A stretch of 64,000 bases of DNA from Ptiloglossa arizonensis (GCF_051014685.1 NC_135048.1:28910543-28974542), one strand, 5' to 3'; shown: positions 46,931-59,880, counted from the first letter of the stretch. Program-made: numbers and translations. Notes: generated by a model not told the origin, from the sequence alone.

Positions 46931-47569
46931 CATTGAAATTATCCGTTCGAGCGCCGAGCTACCTGGTAACTGAAAAATCGTCATCACGGCGAAGGAAGGT
47001 TGCGGAAACCGAAGGCCGATTCGATGCAACGATCGCGTGTCCATTAGCGATCGAAATCAACGTCCCCTGGGAGTCGCGCGACTCCCTCGGGATGTTTACC
47101 TAAGCACGTGGAGGAATCATAATGCAACGTGGCCAAGTTACGCCGGTGCTGGCGGGTTTACAAACGGGACAACGCCAATCCCCGCGAGACGCGTTTATAA
47201 ACGGGCAAGATGGACGATCATCGCGCTTCGGGAGTGGCTGGTTAATTCATTCGTACGTGCTTGCAAATATACAACAGTCCCGCGGTTAAGTAACGAGGCT
47301 GATTTTACTTTTAGAAAACTATCACGGTTACGTTCAAAGTCAGTTGTCGTTTCGATCGTTTTTTTTTTTTATATGTTTCTTTCTTATTCGACGCAGTACT
47401 CGGGATTACCGATCGAATTATCGCCTATTCGAATACCGGTACTCGCGATTTGAATACTCGAGTAACGACGTATTTAAAATTCCTATTCGTTAACTTTGTG
47501 GTAATTGCTACCGCTAATACTGGTAAAGTAATAATAAAGTGACTGCAATTAGCGCCGATCGTTAGGATA
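46931..47569. other. CpG-rich unique stretch
   Basis: A plus-strand frame (47037-47453, 138 codons) is open in CpG-rich DNA, but I see no splice sites, domain or orthologue features. Not called as a gene. Confidence 0.3.
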
Positions 47570-48250
47570 ATATTAATAATTCATCGATATTGACTGGAGA
47601 AAACTTTGATCGCAAAAGGGTGGTATTAACGACGACACGATGGGAGAAAAGTGTTAATAACGATTGTTGTAATGATATTAGTAAATTAACGATATCGAGT
47701 GAAAGGAAATTTTATTGTAAAAAGTATGTATTAACGACGTTACAATAATATTAATACTTTATCGATATTAATTGGAGAAAATATTGATCGCAAAAATGTT
47801 AATATTGACTGTTATAATAATATTAGTAATTTATCGATATCGAGTGAAAGGAAATTTTATTGCAAAACGTATATATTAATGACGTTACAATAATATTAAT
47901 AATTTATCGATATCGAGTGAAAGAAACTTTTATTGGAAAACGTGTATATTAATAACGTTACAATAATATTAATAATTGATCGATATTGACTAGAGAAAAC
48001 TTTGATCGCAAAAATGTTAATATCGATTATTATAATAATATTAGTAAATTATCGATATCGAGCGAAAGGAAATTTTATTGCAAAAAGTATGTATTAACGA
48101 CGTTACAATAATATTAATACTGTATCAATATTAATTGGAGAAAATATTGATCGCAAAAATGTTAATATCGACTGTTATAATAATATTAGTAAATTATCGA
48201 TATCGAGCGAAAGAAACTTTTATTGCAAAACGTATGTATTAACGACGATG
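47570..48250. repeat. About 72-bp tandem array
   Basis: The word TCGATAT(C/T) recurs at about 47763, 47835, 47908, 47982, 48054, 48126 and 48198. Two alternating subtypes are seen: one with TCGAGTGAAAGGAAATTTTA and ATTAACGACGTTACAATAAT, the other with TGGAGAAAATATTGATCGCA. This gives about 145-bp dimers. Confidence 0.9.
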
Positions 48251-49470
48251 GGCAAGAAGAGAAGTGTTAATATAAAATAAACAAAGGCGAGTTTCGCAGA
48301 GCTACAAGAATGTTTAAACGCGTTAAAGAAATTGTTGAAGAAATCAAGAGTGTCGCAGAAACGATTGGAAATGGTTCGATAATGATTGATATTTGTGTAA
48401 TCAGTATTTTTTACGTTTAAAATTGTTACGATAAAATTCATTCCAGCAACGATGAAATATGAGGGTCACGGGAGAAAAAAATGATCAAATCAACGGATAA
48501 ATATTCGCGATACACTCGAACAAGCCGAGTAACAAAATATTACAACATTCTCTGAAAATTTTACATACTCCGTACGGTATATACATATTGTGCATATTAC
48601 CGGCATACCTTGCAAATTTTTCGCATGTGTATGCATATTTTAACCGGATAAATGTTACACGTGCCTCGCATACCACGCGCGCATAAACATCCGCAGTCCA
48701 ATTATCACGGAAGTGGTGTGCATGCACGGAGATTAAGAATCTTCCGTTTTTGATACGTTTTATTGTGTTTGGAAAAAGCTATTCACGCGACACGCTATTT
48801 CTTTTCGAATCTCTCAAAGAAATTAAACAATTACTGCCATTGAACCAGGAACCTCGAATCGAGGTATTTACGAGGTATTTATTGAATGTAAAAAAGAACT
48901 TGGTCCCGTTATTTAAACAGTGGAATGTATGCATGGGTGGAGGTTCAAAAATTATCCATTTTTTTACATTGAATATAAGTAAAAATATTTTTCTTAACGA
49001 AATGGAACAATCATCACTCTTAGATCACGAGTTTCGAATTGTGGTACAGTGGAACTTTATTTATTGCAATAAAATTTTCGACGATAATTCAATGAACTAT
49101 CGAACACGTATTATAGTATTTGAACTTCCGTTAAGTGTTACTCCAGTTACATAAGCATCTACTACGAACGAAAATGAAAACAAAACTCATTTAAACGTTG
49201 TAAATACGTCTCACTCGCAAAGCTTTGTCCCGACAAGGCAGTCTTTTGATTATCATCTCTAATAATTGTATTTCATTGTGTTCCAAGAACATGGTTTTCA
49301 ACAGCAATTCAAAACGTATCAGAAACGTGCTTTGCGATTTGTAAAAAATTCCCAAAAGATCAAAAAGTGTCGTATATCGAAAAATTAAAAAATAACAATA
49401 TCTAACGTTAACCGAAAAAGAATCTAACCTAATAAAGTTCGAAATTAAGGCGACAATGAGCAGAAATATG
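48251..49470. other. Non-coding spacer
   Basis: Open frames at 48750-49154 (plus) and 49191-49538 (minus) overlap on opposite strands and show no coding-like features. No repeats are seen. Confidence 0.35.
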
Positions 49471-49920
49471 TTTATAAACGACAGAAATATTCTTCTTATA
49501 ACCCCGGTTATAAGGCGACAATTAACGAAATGAAACAATTAAGGGTTCTACAAACCCCGGTTACAAGGTGTCAATGAGCAGAAAAAATGTTTACGAACGA
49601 TAGAAATATTCTTATAACCCCGGTTATAAGGCGACAATTAACGAAATGGCACAATTAGGGGTTCTACAAACCCCGGTTATAAGACGACAATTAACGAAAT
49701 GAAACAATTAGAGGTTCTACAAACCCCGGTTACAAGGCGACAATGAGCAGAAAAAATGTTTACGAACGATAGAAATATTCTTCTTATAACCCCAGTTATA
49801 AAGCGACAATTAACGAAATGAAACAATTAAAGGTTCTTGTAAACCCCGGTTACAAGGCGACAATGAGCAGAAAAAATGTTTACGAACGATAGAAATATTC
49901 TTTTTATAACCTTTAGAACG
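49471..49920. repeat. Tandem array, about 55/120-bp units
   Basis: ACCCCGGTTATAAGGCGACA, ATTAACGAAATGAAACAATT and GTTCTACAAACCCCGGTTAC alternate with AATGAGCAGAAAAAATGTTT and CGATAGAAATATTCTT. About four full units and one short unit. Confidence 0.92.
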
Positions 49921-50478
49921 AGCTAAATGTACGATCGAATCGGTTTGTATGAACGAAAAGTTACAACTGACGACAATAATCGGTGCGCTTCTATTACATA
50001 AATCCGGGTTATATGAGCTACTTGTCCCGCGTCGGGTGCGTGTAAATGGAGTTCCATCGTATTTACGAGCCGTCGTTAATTGTAAATTCGATGAAAACAA
50101 GAAAGAGAAATGAAAAAAGAAAAAAAAAGGAAAGAAAGAAAAGACAAGAAAGAACTCGGTCTCGTTATTTAATCGGGCGGATTGTGTGCACGTTGGATCG
50201 CGTGGCGGGGATCGAGCGGGTAAAAGAGGGAAACGTTTTACGTTTCGAGTGTTTATTCGTTCGCGCGGAGAGGTATTTACTTGTCGGGCGGTTGACGTCG
50301 TGGCTCGCGGTGAATTCGTGCATACGTATGTAATGGGAAGCAAACACTTGGTAATTGTGCAAATTCCGCGCACGGTTCCCCGATCGGCGTTGTATCGATA
50401 ATTGCGTATCGACAACGCGATCTTACGAGTACTCCTTATCTGATCGCTCGATCGTAATCGCGATAACGTTTTTTATTT
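49921..50478. other. CpG-rich spacer with purine run
   Basis: Contains an A/G-rich tract (about 50095-50157) and CpG-rich unique sequence; no exon supported. Confidence 0.35.
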
Positions 50479-51030
<552 letters not shown>

Positions 51031-51690
51031 TATACACTTTTGTAAATATCCTCGACTCATTTTTATACACTACAGTAGATATCCTGGATTGATTTTTATA
51101 GACTATAATAGATATGCTGGATTGATTTGTGTACACTAGAATAGATATCCTGGATTGATTTGTATACACTATAATAGATATCCTGGATTGATTTATATAC
51201 ACTATAATAGCATGGGACTAATTCTGGACTAATATTATACACTTTTGTAGATATCTTGGACTCATTTCTATACACTAAATTAGATATCTTTATATTTGTG
51301 TACACTATAATAGATATCCTAGATTGATTTATATACACTATAATAGATATCCTAGATTGATTTATATACACTATAATAGATGTCCTAGATTGATTTATAT
51401 ACACTATAATAGATATCCTAGATTGATTTATATACATTACAGTAGCATAGGACTAATTCTGGACTAATATTATACACTTTTGTATATACCCTGGTCTCAT
51501 TTCTATACACTGAATTAGGTATCCTAGATTGATTTGCACACACTCCAATATACATCCTAGATTAATTTATATACACTATAGCAGCGTACGACTAATTCTG
51601 GACTAACATTTAAACACTTTTGTATATATCCTGGACTCATTTCTATACACTAAATTAGATATCCTGGATCAATCTCTGTACACTCCAGTA
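51031..51690. repeat. 33-bp tandem array with longer super-units
   Basis: The basic unit is CACTATAATAGATATCCTAG plus ATTGATTTATATA (33 bases). On the minus strand this reads as an 11-residue repeat. Runs of four to five are separated by a segment with GGACTAATTCTGGACTAATA and ACTTTTGTA...CTGGACTCAT, seen about three times, so a higher-order period exists. Confidence 0.93.
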
Positions 51691-52539
51691 TTTTCCAACA
51701 TTACGTATTAAATACCACGTGCCATCGATGCGCTAAACCTCATCGTCGTCGTGGTTTTATTCTCCCCCCATTACCAGCAAATTGAATCGACGAAAGTTAT
51801 CGGTCAGATTCTTCCCATCATCTCCCTCCTCGTGCACAGATGTTGGCCCTGAATGCAACAGTTCTCGTTCGGGAACGTTTGGCACAGGAAAGATCCCCCG
51901 ACTCCGACGCTTTTACGATGTTATTACCGCAAAAATCGTCCACGAAAATTTCAGTCGACTTCTGCTCCCCCACCCCGACAACCGTCACCCTACCACCCCC
52001 ACCCCCCGCCCCGTAAGCGCACCTAAACGTTTTCCAATAAGTATCGAGTTTCAGGCGCGATTAATTGGATCGGAACTTTCGAGATAGGGTGTCAACCGTG
52101 AAAAGGTGAACACATTGTACAGAGAGGCTATAATCAACCACGCCCTTACCAGACCTTATCTAGGCTGCACCCTTCGATCTTTTTCATCCCCTCTACGGCT
52201 CGTTTCGTCGTCGAAAGGTTAGCCTAGCCTGTGGCTCGCGTCGGGGACGTCCCGAGGGACGAATCGTCTTTCCGATGAAACCTGGGGAGTGGAATTCGAA
52301 TAATCATCGCGTGCCCTTGATGTCTCTCTCTTTCCACCATCGCAGACGTGCACGTTTCACCCTTGGATCGTACCTCGTACGGAAACGCTTTTTGGAAATT
52401 ATCGAACAGGGGAAGATCTCACGGTATACGTAACACATTGGTTGTTGCGAGGGTTGGAGTAGGAAAAATATAATTTTTCGAACAGTGATTTTTTAAGTGA
52501 ACAGTACTCGGTGAAAGGAGGAAAATTTGTTTGAAAAAA
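51691..52539. other. Unique spacer with C-rich run
   Basis: CACCCTACCACCCCCACCCC and the following C run (about 51986-52012) could form a G-quadruplex on the minus strand. No gene is supported. Confidence 0.4.
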
Positions 52540-52745
52540 TTTACCTGCGGGGATTACTGATTCGTAAATATAAAAATTTGGTAATTTATGGGAAACGAAA
52601 ATTTGTGGAGTGAGAGTCGTTATCGTATTACGAACTTTGTGACGTACGAGAAACGTCATTGCATCCCGATGACTTTGAGAAATGAATGAAAAATTAGTTT
52701 GCGTTAGTGTAGCCTAGTTGGGCATAGTTCGGTTAGAGTTGGGTT
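52540..52745. repeat. Dispersed repeat, copy 1 (direct orientation)
   Basis: This about 200-base segment contains CGTACGAGAAACGTCATTGC, CTTTGAGAAATGAATGAAAA and TTAGTTTGCGTTAGTGTAGC. It is present in reverse complement at 56480-56680. The 38-bp satellite begins at its right edge. Confidence 0.85.
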
Positions 52746-53600
52746 GGATACTCGAGCGTTCGAACAGTACTCGAGTATTATTCGAATACTCGAACGCTCG
52801 AACAGTACTCGAGTATTATTCGAATACTCAAACGCTCGAACAGTATTCGAGTATAATTCGAATACACAAACGCTCTAACAGTACTCGAGTATTATTCGAA
52901 TACTCGAGCGCTCGAACAGTACTCGAGTATTACTCGAATACTCAAACGCTCGAACAGTACTCGAGTATTATTCGAATACTCAAACGCTCGAACAGTACTC
53001 GAGTCTTATTCGAACACTCAAACGCTCGAACAGTACCCGAGTATTATTCGAATACTCGAGCGCTCGAACAGTACTCGAGTATTATTCGAATACTCAAACG
53101 CTCGAACAGTATTCGAGTACTATTCGAATACTCAAACGCTCGAACAGTACTCGAGTATTACTCGAATACTCAAACGCTCGAACAGTACTCGAGTATTATT
53201 CGAATACTCAGACGCTCGAACAGTACTCGAGTATTATTCGAATACTCAAACGCTCGAACAGTACTCGAGTCTTATTCGAACACTCAAACGCTCGAACAGT
53301 ACCCGAGTATTATTCGAATACTCGAGCGCTCGAACAGTACTCGAGTATTATTCGAACACTCAAACGCTCGAACAGAATTCGAATATTCGGGTACTCGAAT
53401 AGTACTCGAACAGAATTCGAATATTCGGGTACTCGAGTAGTACTCGAACAGAATTCCAATATTCGCGTACTCGAGTAGTACTCGAACAGAATTCGAATAT
53501 TCGTGTACTCGAGCAGTACTCGAACAGAATTCGAATATTTGGGTACTCGAGTAGTACTCGAACAGAATTCGAATATTCAGTTACTCGAGTAGTACTCGAA
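52746..53600. repeat. 38-bp satellite array
   Basis: About 22 copies of CTCGAACAGTACTCGAGTAT plus TATTCGAATACTCAAACG. From about 53365 the unit changes to a sister 38-mer with GAACAGAATTCGAATATTCG plus GGTACTCGAGTAGTACTC. Each unit has internal dyads (GAGTATT/AATACTC, ACTCGAGT, TTCGAA). A 240-codon frame results because the unit lacks stops and three units make 38 codons. Confidence 0.96.
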
Positions 53601-54599
53601 CCGCATTCTCTCCATATTCGAATCCTCCGAGTACACGAAGGTTCGAGTACAGTGAAATTCGACGACCTTGAGTCCCTACTCGGGATCCCGGTACAAATAA
53701 ACGCTCGTTCGAACCACGAAAAAGACTCGAAACGCCCCGGTTGGCGGTATCGTTTTTTCGCAGCCTCAAAGCGTCGCGTACGTGCATAGGTGCATCGTGT
53801 GCACCGATCTGAACACAGTGATTCCGCGAAGTTCGTCGATGCGCGATGTTGTCTCGGTGCTACGACGCGGGAAGATTATCCGAAACGATCGCGAATGAAA
53901 AGGCTGTTCTGTTCTCTCGGCAGGTCGCGTTTTTTCCCTCCGTTATCCCACGGCTCTTGTTCCACGGCACAGAGACACTCAAAGAAACGCTCGTTCGTTC
54001 CTACGAGTCCCGATGCATCCGCTCGATGATCACCAAAAAGGGAGAACCCGATGGTCGGATGTAAATCAGGCCGAATGGCCGTTGGCTATGGCACGTGTAC
54101 CAATCCCACGACGAAACACGTCGTCGTTAGCTCTCAAAGTATTGTTTCGCGCGTGTTACGCCCGCGACCCCGATTTCTCTATTACCGGGACCACCCGGTT
54201 AAATGTCGAGACGTCGAAGGACTAAAGCCGGTTGCATATAGCCGATACGAACTCGCGAAATTCCACGTGTCCTCGACGCGCGTAACCTTGATCGAAAACC
54301 GCGCGTGGATTCGCCCATTGTCCTGAACTTGGCCCTGGAATCTCCCTCTCTGTGACGCGCAACGTCTCGTAAATTAACCGTTACGCGAAACACTCCGAGA
54401 TTGGCCGAGACTCGCGCCCGAATTGATGGTCCATCGAACGAGGTTTTTCACGCTTTCTCAGTATTACGTGCGACGATAATGTCCGTTCTGGACTTGTATC
54501 CGGGTTCGAACTTCGTCCATTAGGGATGACATCGCGGCTAGCTGGGAGGATGACGTAGTGTTACTGGATTTGTCAGACGCGGGACAATTTCATTGTGAA
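53601..54599. other. CpG-rich unique region
   Basis: Overlapping open frames on both strands follow from composition. I find no acceptor/donor pattern joining them. Possible regulatory DNA; unsupported. Confidence 0.35.
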
Positions 54600-55030
54600 A
54601 CGGGGAACAAAATGTACGTAATGTAATCTTTGAAAGTTCGGGGTAATTGTTCAGAAGATTGGCCTTCTCGTAGATCTCGATGAGCTTGACGGTGTAGTTC
54701 AAGGTCATTGTTGTGAATAATTTTTTCCTTTACATTTTTTCCGTTGTTCGGGTTTAGTTTCCGAGATATTTGCGAAAGATTCTTGGTACTATGATATTCA
54801 AGGTAAACTTATGGAAAAGTACGTAATGTAATCTTTGAAAGTTCGGGGTAATTGTTCAGAAGATTGGCCTTCTCGTAGATTTCGATGAGCTTCACGGTGT
54901 AGTTCAAGGTCATCGTTGCGAATAACTTTTTCCTATATATGTTACCGTTGTTCGGGTTTAGTTTCCGAGATATTTGCATAAGATTCTTGGTACTATGATA
55001 TTCAAGGTAAACTTATGGAAAAGGTATCTA
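54600..55030. repeat. Direct duplication, about 212-bp spacing
   Basis: Two close copies: GTACGTAATGTAATCTTTGA, GTTCAGAAGATTGGCCTTCT, CGGTGTAGTTCAAGGTCAT, GTTTAGTTTCCGAGATATTT and TATGATATTCAAGGTAAACT, beginning at about 54611 and 54821, with only a few differences. This suggests recent duplication. Confidence 0.93.
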
Positions 55031-55074
55031 CGTGTGTATTCGGGGATATCCCATGAAAGTTCATTTTAGATTTT

Positions 55075-55780
55075 AAAACCTCAACCTTAATATAATCTAA
55101 TCTTACTTAACTTTGCCTGACCTTTATCTAACCTTCTCCTAGCCCGACCTTACTTGAATTTACCTAACTCTTACCTAAATGTTGTCTTACCTTTAGCTGA
55201 CCTTATCTAACCTTGTTTAACCTTTTCCAACCTTTCCTAACCTTACCTAAAGATACACCTTAACCTTACCCTAACCCAACCTAACTTTACTTGACCTTAC
55301 CTAACCTAACTTAACTTAATCTAACCTAACTTAATCCAATCTATCTTAATCTATCTTCAAATTACAAAAACATAGAATGATTAAGTGAGATTGGCTAGAT
55401 TTTTCCAACCTGACTTTATTTGACCTTACCTAACCTAACTTAACTTAATCTGACCCAACTTAATCCAATCTACCTTAATCTATCTTCGAATTACAAAAAC
55501 AAGGAACGATTAAGTGAGATTGGCTAGATTTTTCCAACCTGACTTTACTTGACCTTACCAAACCTAACTTAATTTAATCCAATCTACTTTAATCTATCTT
55601 CGAATTACAAAAACATAAAATGATTAAGTGAGATTGGTTAGATTTTTCCAACCTGACTTTATCTGACCTTACCAAACCTAACTTAACTTAATCTGACCCA
55701 ACTTAATCCAATCTACCTTAATCTATCTTCGAATTACAAAAACATAGAACGATTAAGTCAGGTTGGTTAGATTTTATTGA
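55075..55780. repeat. CCTAA-like degenerate repeat with 110-130 bp super-unit
   Basis: From about 55080 the sequence is a loose run of CCTAAC, CTTACC and CTTAAT pentamer-like words. It then settles into about four super-units containing CGAATTACAAAAACATAGAA, GATTAAGTGAGATTGG, TTTTTCCAACCTGACTTTA and TTACCTAACCTAACTTAA (anchors near 55366, 55494, 55606, 55734). It resembles the insect telomere motif TTAGG but is degenerate. Confidence 0.85.
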
Positions 55781-56479
55781 AGTGGGGATGCAGAAGGAGA
55801 AGCCTCAGATAGAACTACTCGGTCGCCAAAGCGTTCAAGTTAATACAGAAAAGTATTCCGATTGGATTATCAGAGTAGTCGGTACGATGTACTGACACGC
55901 GTATCGGGGCGAATACGATTCGCGTTTTCCCTGTCGTTGCTCTCGCGATCGATATCATCCCGCGCGTTTAATCGAACGCAACCAATTTCCTCGGGTATCG
56001 GTTACAACGAAATCCTTCGAGCAAACGCAGCGATTACATTCCACGTGCGTCTCTTTCCTTCTTCGCGCGTGTTCTCGACGGACAACCACCGGGGGAATTA
56101 AAAAAAAAAGAAATTCGTGGAAACTCGAACCGTGAGAAAATATTTAAAATTAAATTTTAAAAAGTTAATTTTGAAAAAATCGAATTTCCGCCGATCATTT
56201 ATTTACGATACAATTTTTCGTCCGTAGTACGGTACAGTGTTCCGAAAATTGATGAATAATATATTTATACAAATCGCAAATATTTTATTTCTTTCAGGTT
56301 CTTTTAGAAATTATTTGAAGAGAATTTTTTTTCAACACCCTGTATTTAGGTCAACGACCACTGGTGGGTACGTCACATCGTTGGTAAGCTTATGAGTGGA
56401 GGGTGATCGACAAGGATGATTATCACTATCTCAAAATCTAGAGAAATTAATTTATTAGTTTGCAATGCCAATAGTATCT
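55781..56479. other. Unique spacer
   Basis: CpG-rich to about 56100 then AT-rich. No repeat or gene is defined. Confidence 0.35.
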
Positions 56480-56680
56480 AAACCAACTCCAATTGAACTG
56501 TGCCCAACTACGCTACACTAATGCAAACTAATTTTTATTTATTTCTCAAAGTCATCGAGACGTAATGACGTTTCTCGTACGTCAGAAAATTTGTAATATG
56601 ATAGCGACTCATACTCGACAAATTTTCATTTACCATAAATTACAAAATTTTCATTCATGCGAACTGGTAATCCTCGTTCG
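56480..56680. repeat. Dispersed repeat, copy 2 (inverted orientation)
   Basis: This is the reverse complement of 52540-52745 with roughly 15-20 percent divergence: ACACTAATGCAAACTAATTT, TCTCAAAGTCATCGAGACGT, AATGACGTTTCTCGTACGTC, CATAAATTACAAAATTTTCA. A different satellite begins at its right edge. Confidence 0.85.
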
Positions 56681-57200
56681 ACAACTCGACCATTCGAATA
56701 TTGTTCGAATGCTTGCTTATCCGAATATCATTCGAGTATTCGATTATTCAAATAGGTTTCGAGTACTCGACCATTCGAATATTGTTCGAATGCTTGCTCA
56801 TCCGAATATTATTCAAGTATTCGATTATTTGAATAGGTTTCGAGTACTCGACCATTCGAATAACTTTCGAGTACTCGACCATTCGAATATTGTTCGAATG
56901 CTTGCTCATCCGAATATTACTCGAGTATTCGATTATTCAAATAGCTTTCGAGTACTCGACCATTCGAATAACTTTCGAGTACTCGACCATTCGAATATTG
57001 TTCGAATGCTTGCTCATCCGAATATCATTCGAGTATTCGATTATTCGAATAGGTTTCGAGTACTCGACGATTCGAATATTGTTCGAATGCTTGCTCATCC
57101 GAATATTATTCGAGTATTCGATTATTCGAATAGGTTTCGAGTACTCGACCATTCAAATAACTTTCGAGTACTCGACCATTCGAATAACTTTCGAATACTC
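56681..57200. repeat. 27-bp satellite in 81/108-bp super-units
   Basis: Sub-units of 27 bases such as GTACTCGACCATTCGAATA, TTCGAATGCTTGCTCATCCG and GAGTATTCGATTATTCGAAT repeat in a fixed order, sometimes with an extra sub-unit. The period is a multiple of three, so a 284-codon frame stays open across it. Confidence 0.94.
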
Positions 57201-57929
57201 CACCATTTTAACCCTTTGGACTCAAGAAGAGACCCTTGGTCACACCTAATTCAGTGTACTATTTCCGACCAGGGAAAACTTCGTGGTTTGGAATTCAAAT
57301 TGGAATTGGAATATTACGTTTTCCTAGAATGTAAACGTATGTACGCGAAGTATATAAAAACGTTCAATTCCAGATCAATTTCACGACTTGAAGGATTTTC
57401 TCAAGGCGTGGGTTTCTAAGTTGCAAAGAAGCATGGAGTGCAAAGGGTTAAAATCATTCGTGTGCCATGGACACAAATCAAGAGAACGAAAGTCGAACTC
57501 GACAGCTGGGTATTTAACGTCACGATAATTTGCTCGTTTAATTGTCCGTTGGCGTACAGGTGTATCGCTATAGCGATGCGACGCGTTCGATAAAAGATTC
57601 CGTATCGAAACGTCGTCGCGCTGCGTCTTAGGCCGCTCTATCGTCTAAGCTACGCGACGGTGACGCGATAAGAAAAAAAAAAAAGAACGGAGCACACGCG
57701 CATATATCGAGTCGCACGTTGTATTCGTACTTTGTCCATCAGCGCGACCGCGACGCGGTGTTTAGGCAACCGATCGCCCGACGATTGGTCACGTCAGTCG
57801 TTTCGCGTCGGTTGCTTATTAGTCGCTCGAGAATCGTGGTACACGTTTCGTGGAACGAAGACCAGTGGGTGACATCGAGGACGTATTATCGTGAATCCGT
57901 GCACAGTGAGAAACTTTCAATACGAATGA
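57201..57929. other. Unique spacer
   Basis: No repeat array. CpG-rich from 57540. No supported gene. Confidence 0.35.
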
Positions 57930-58640
57930 GATACGAAACACTATTCTCGATACAGAGAAAAAGAAATTCTGTCCCTTTTGAATAACAGCGATAAATGTTC
58001 AACTGCTTCGTACAAGTGAGAGAACATCGATACGATAACCTGCATACTTAAAAATATTAATTGTACTCAATATCGAACAAATGTATTCTACAACTATGTA
58101 TTTTACAATATTGAGTAACAGAGACAACAATAAAATTTAACTAAGAAATTTACTATTAAACGTTACTGTTAAATACACTATGAAATAATATTAGTTAACT
58201 TAACAACTATTCTCGATACGGAGAAAAAGAAATTCTGTCCCTCAATACTCAGTATCGAACAAATGTATTTTACAACTATGTATTATACAATATTGAGTAA
58301 CAGAGACAACAATAAAATTTAACTAAGAAATTTACTATTAAACGTTACTGTTAAATACACTATGAAATAATATTAGTTAACTTAACAACTATTCTCGATA
58401 CGGAGAAAAAGAAATTCTGTCCCTTTTGAATAACAGATATAAATGTTTAACTGCTTCGTACAAGTGAGAGAACATCGATACAATAACCTGCATACTTAAA
58501 AATATTAATTATACTCAATATCGAACAAATGTATTTTACAACTATGTATTTTACAATATTGAGTAACAGAGACAACAATAAAATTTAACTAAGAAATTTA
58601 CTATTAAACGTTACTGTTAAATACACTATGAAATAATATT
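57930..58640. repeat. Tandem repeat, 185/265-bp units
   Basis: TATTCTCGATACGGAGAAAA and AGAAATTCTGTCCC at about 57941, 58208 and 58394; ATCGAACAAATGTATTTTAC at about 58072, 58256 and 58521. Copies are very similar. The middle copy lacks an internal segment of about 80 bases, giving the two spacings. Confidence 0.93.
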
Positions 58641-59880
58641 AGTCAACTTAACAACGATAAAATCTATAAAAGAAAAAAATTTAGAATTCCTACATCGAAC
58701 ATTCGTAGAAAAATGACGAGCAATTTCAATAAGAGAGACAGAATTTTTTCTTCACCCTGTAAACGAAACGTCGTTCGACGTCGTTAATAATCGCTCTTTA
58801 ACGTTCGCGTCTCTTTCGACATCCCGGCCGAGCGTATAAACGTCTCGTCGTCTTTTAACAGCTCCTTGCCGGCATCGCCGTTTTACGTCCGCCGTTTCCA
58901 ACAAAAGGATGCATCCAACGTGTTTTCTCTTCATACGCATAAATACATAACAATCGTGCAACGTTCTGTTCGCTTCCCTTGACATTTTCCACGGGCGACT
59001 TCGGTAGCCGTTATGCTCCCCTATTTTTTACGACACTTTTCACGATCGCGTTGTCATTTCGACGGTCAGGTGGGTGAACGGGCCGAGGATTTACGATCGT
59101 GGCGTACACCGCCGGCCGCGCGATAAATTTTAGGGTCATTGCTTCTGTGGTTTTTCAGTTAACGCATTCTTTCCCGAGGTGTGACAACTCGATAAGCCCG
59201 GCCCACGCGCGTTCATTGTTCTTCACGGTGTCGCAATTTTTATCCGTCTCCATTAGCGAAATTTTTCTTCCCAGGCCACGCTTCGTTCGTTGCTTAAAGG
59301 CTGATGTGGACGCGTAGATCGCTAGGAATCTAGGTTTCTTGCTATGGACTGTTACATTATGCAAAGACCAGGCCACGGGTGAACGTTACGAGCTGCGTGG
59401 AATCTGGATTACTTGGGACCCAGGCTATTAGGGGCTTAGCTCGTGTACAGAGGCTGGGTAACTAAAGGGAGAGGACCAGCAGCGAGGGGAGGGGAGGAGT
59501 TCTGAGAATTGTGCAACTTTGTGTGTGAGGTTACAGGTTAACAGGGCCCCCGGATTGTCAATAGCTGATCATTGTGGTTCTCTCCATTGGTATTCGACAC
59601 TAGTGAGCAACTTTTCGACGAATAATAGCATTCTTGAGGAGTGCAGTCTTGCAATTGGATTTTTTCTTTTAGATTCTCGAATTTCAAAGGCAACGAATTT
59701 TTGAACTTCAGGATATCTTTTTCGAGGGATCAGGGTCTGTAACGATACAAATACTTTCACGCTGTTGAGACTCTCTACTTGGGATGTTTCCTTGTTGGGT
59801 ATCGAGATCTGGGACTCGATAGAACCTAGCTACGAAGGTCTTTGGAATTCTAGAATCAACTTTGCACGATGGACATTGGG
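58641..59880. other. CpG-rich unique region
   Basis: Contains the usual composition-driven open frames. No splice-linked coding signal or array. Confidence 0.35.

Noticed and set aside
47037..47453. 138-codon frame in a CpG-rich stretch
   Set aside because: No splice context, family resemblance or coding-like composition; such frames are expected by chance where TAA/TAG are rare.
52718..53440. 240-codon plus-strand frame
   Set aside because: Entirely within the 38-bp satellite; open only because the unit has no stop in any of the three frames used in turn.
56565..57419. 284-codon plus-strand frame
   Set aside because: Mostly the 27-bp satellite, kept open because the period is a multiple of three. 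Its first 45 codons resemble a frame in the inverted sister repeat, but this reflects repeat homology rather than an identified protein.
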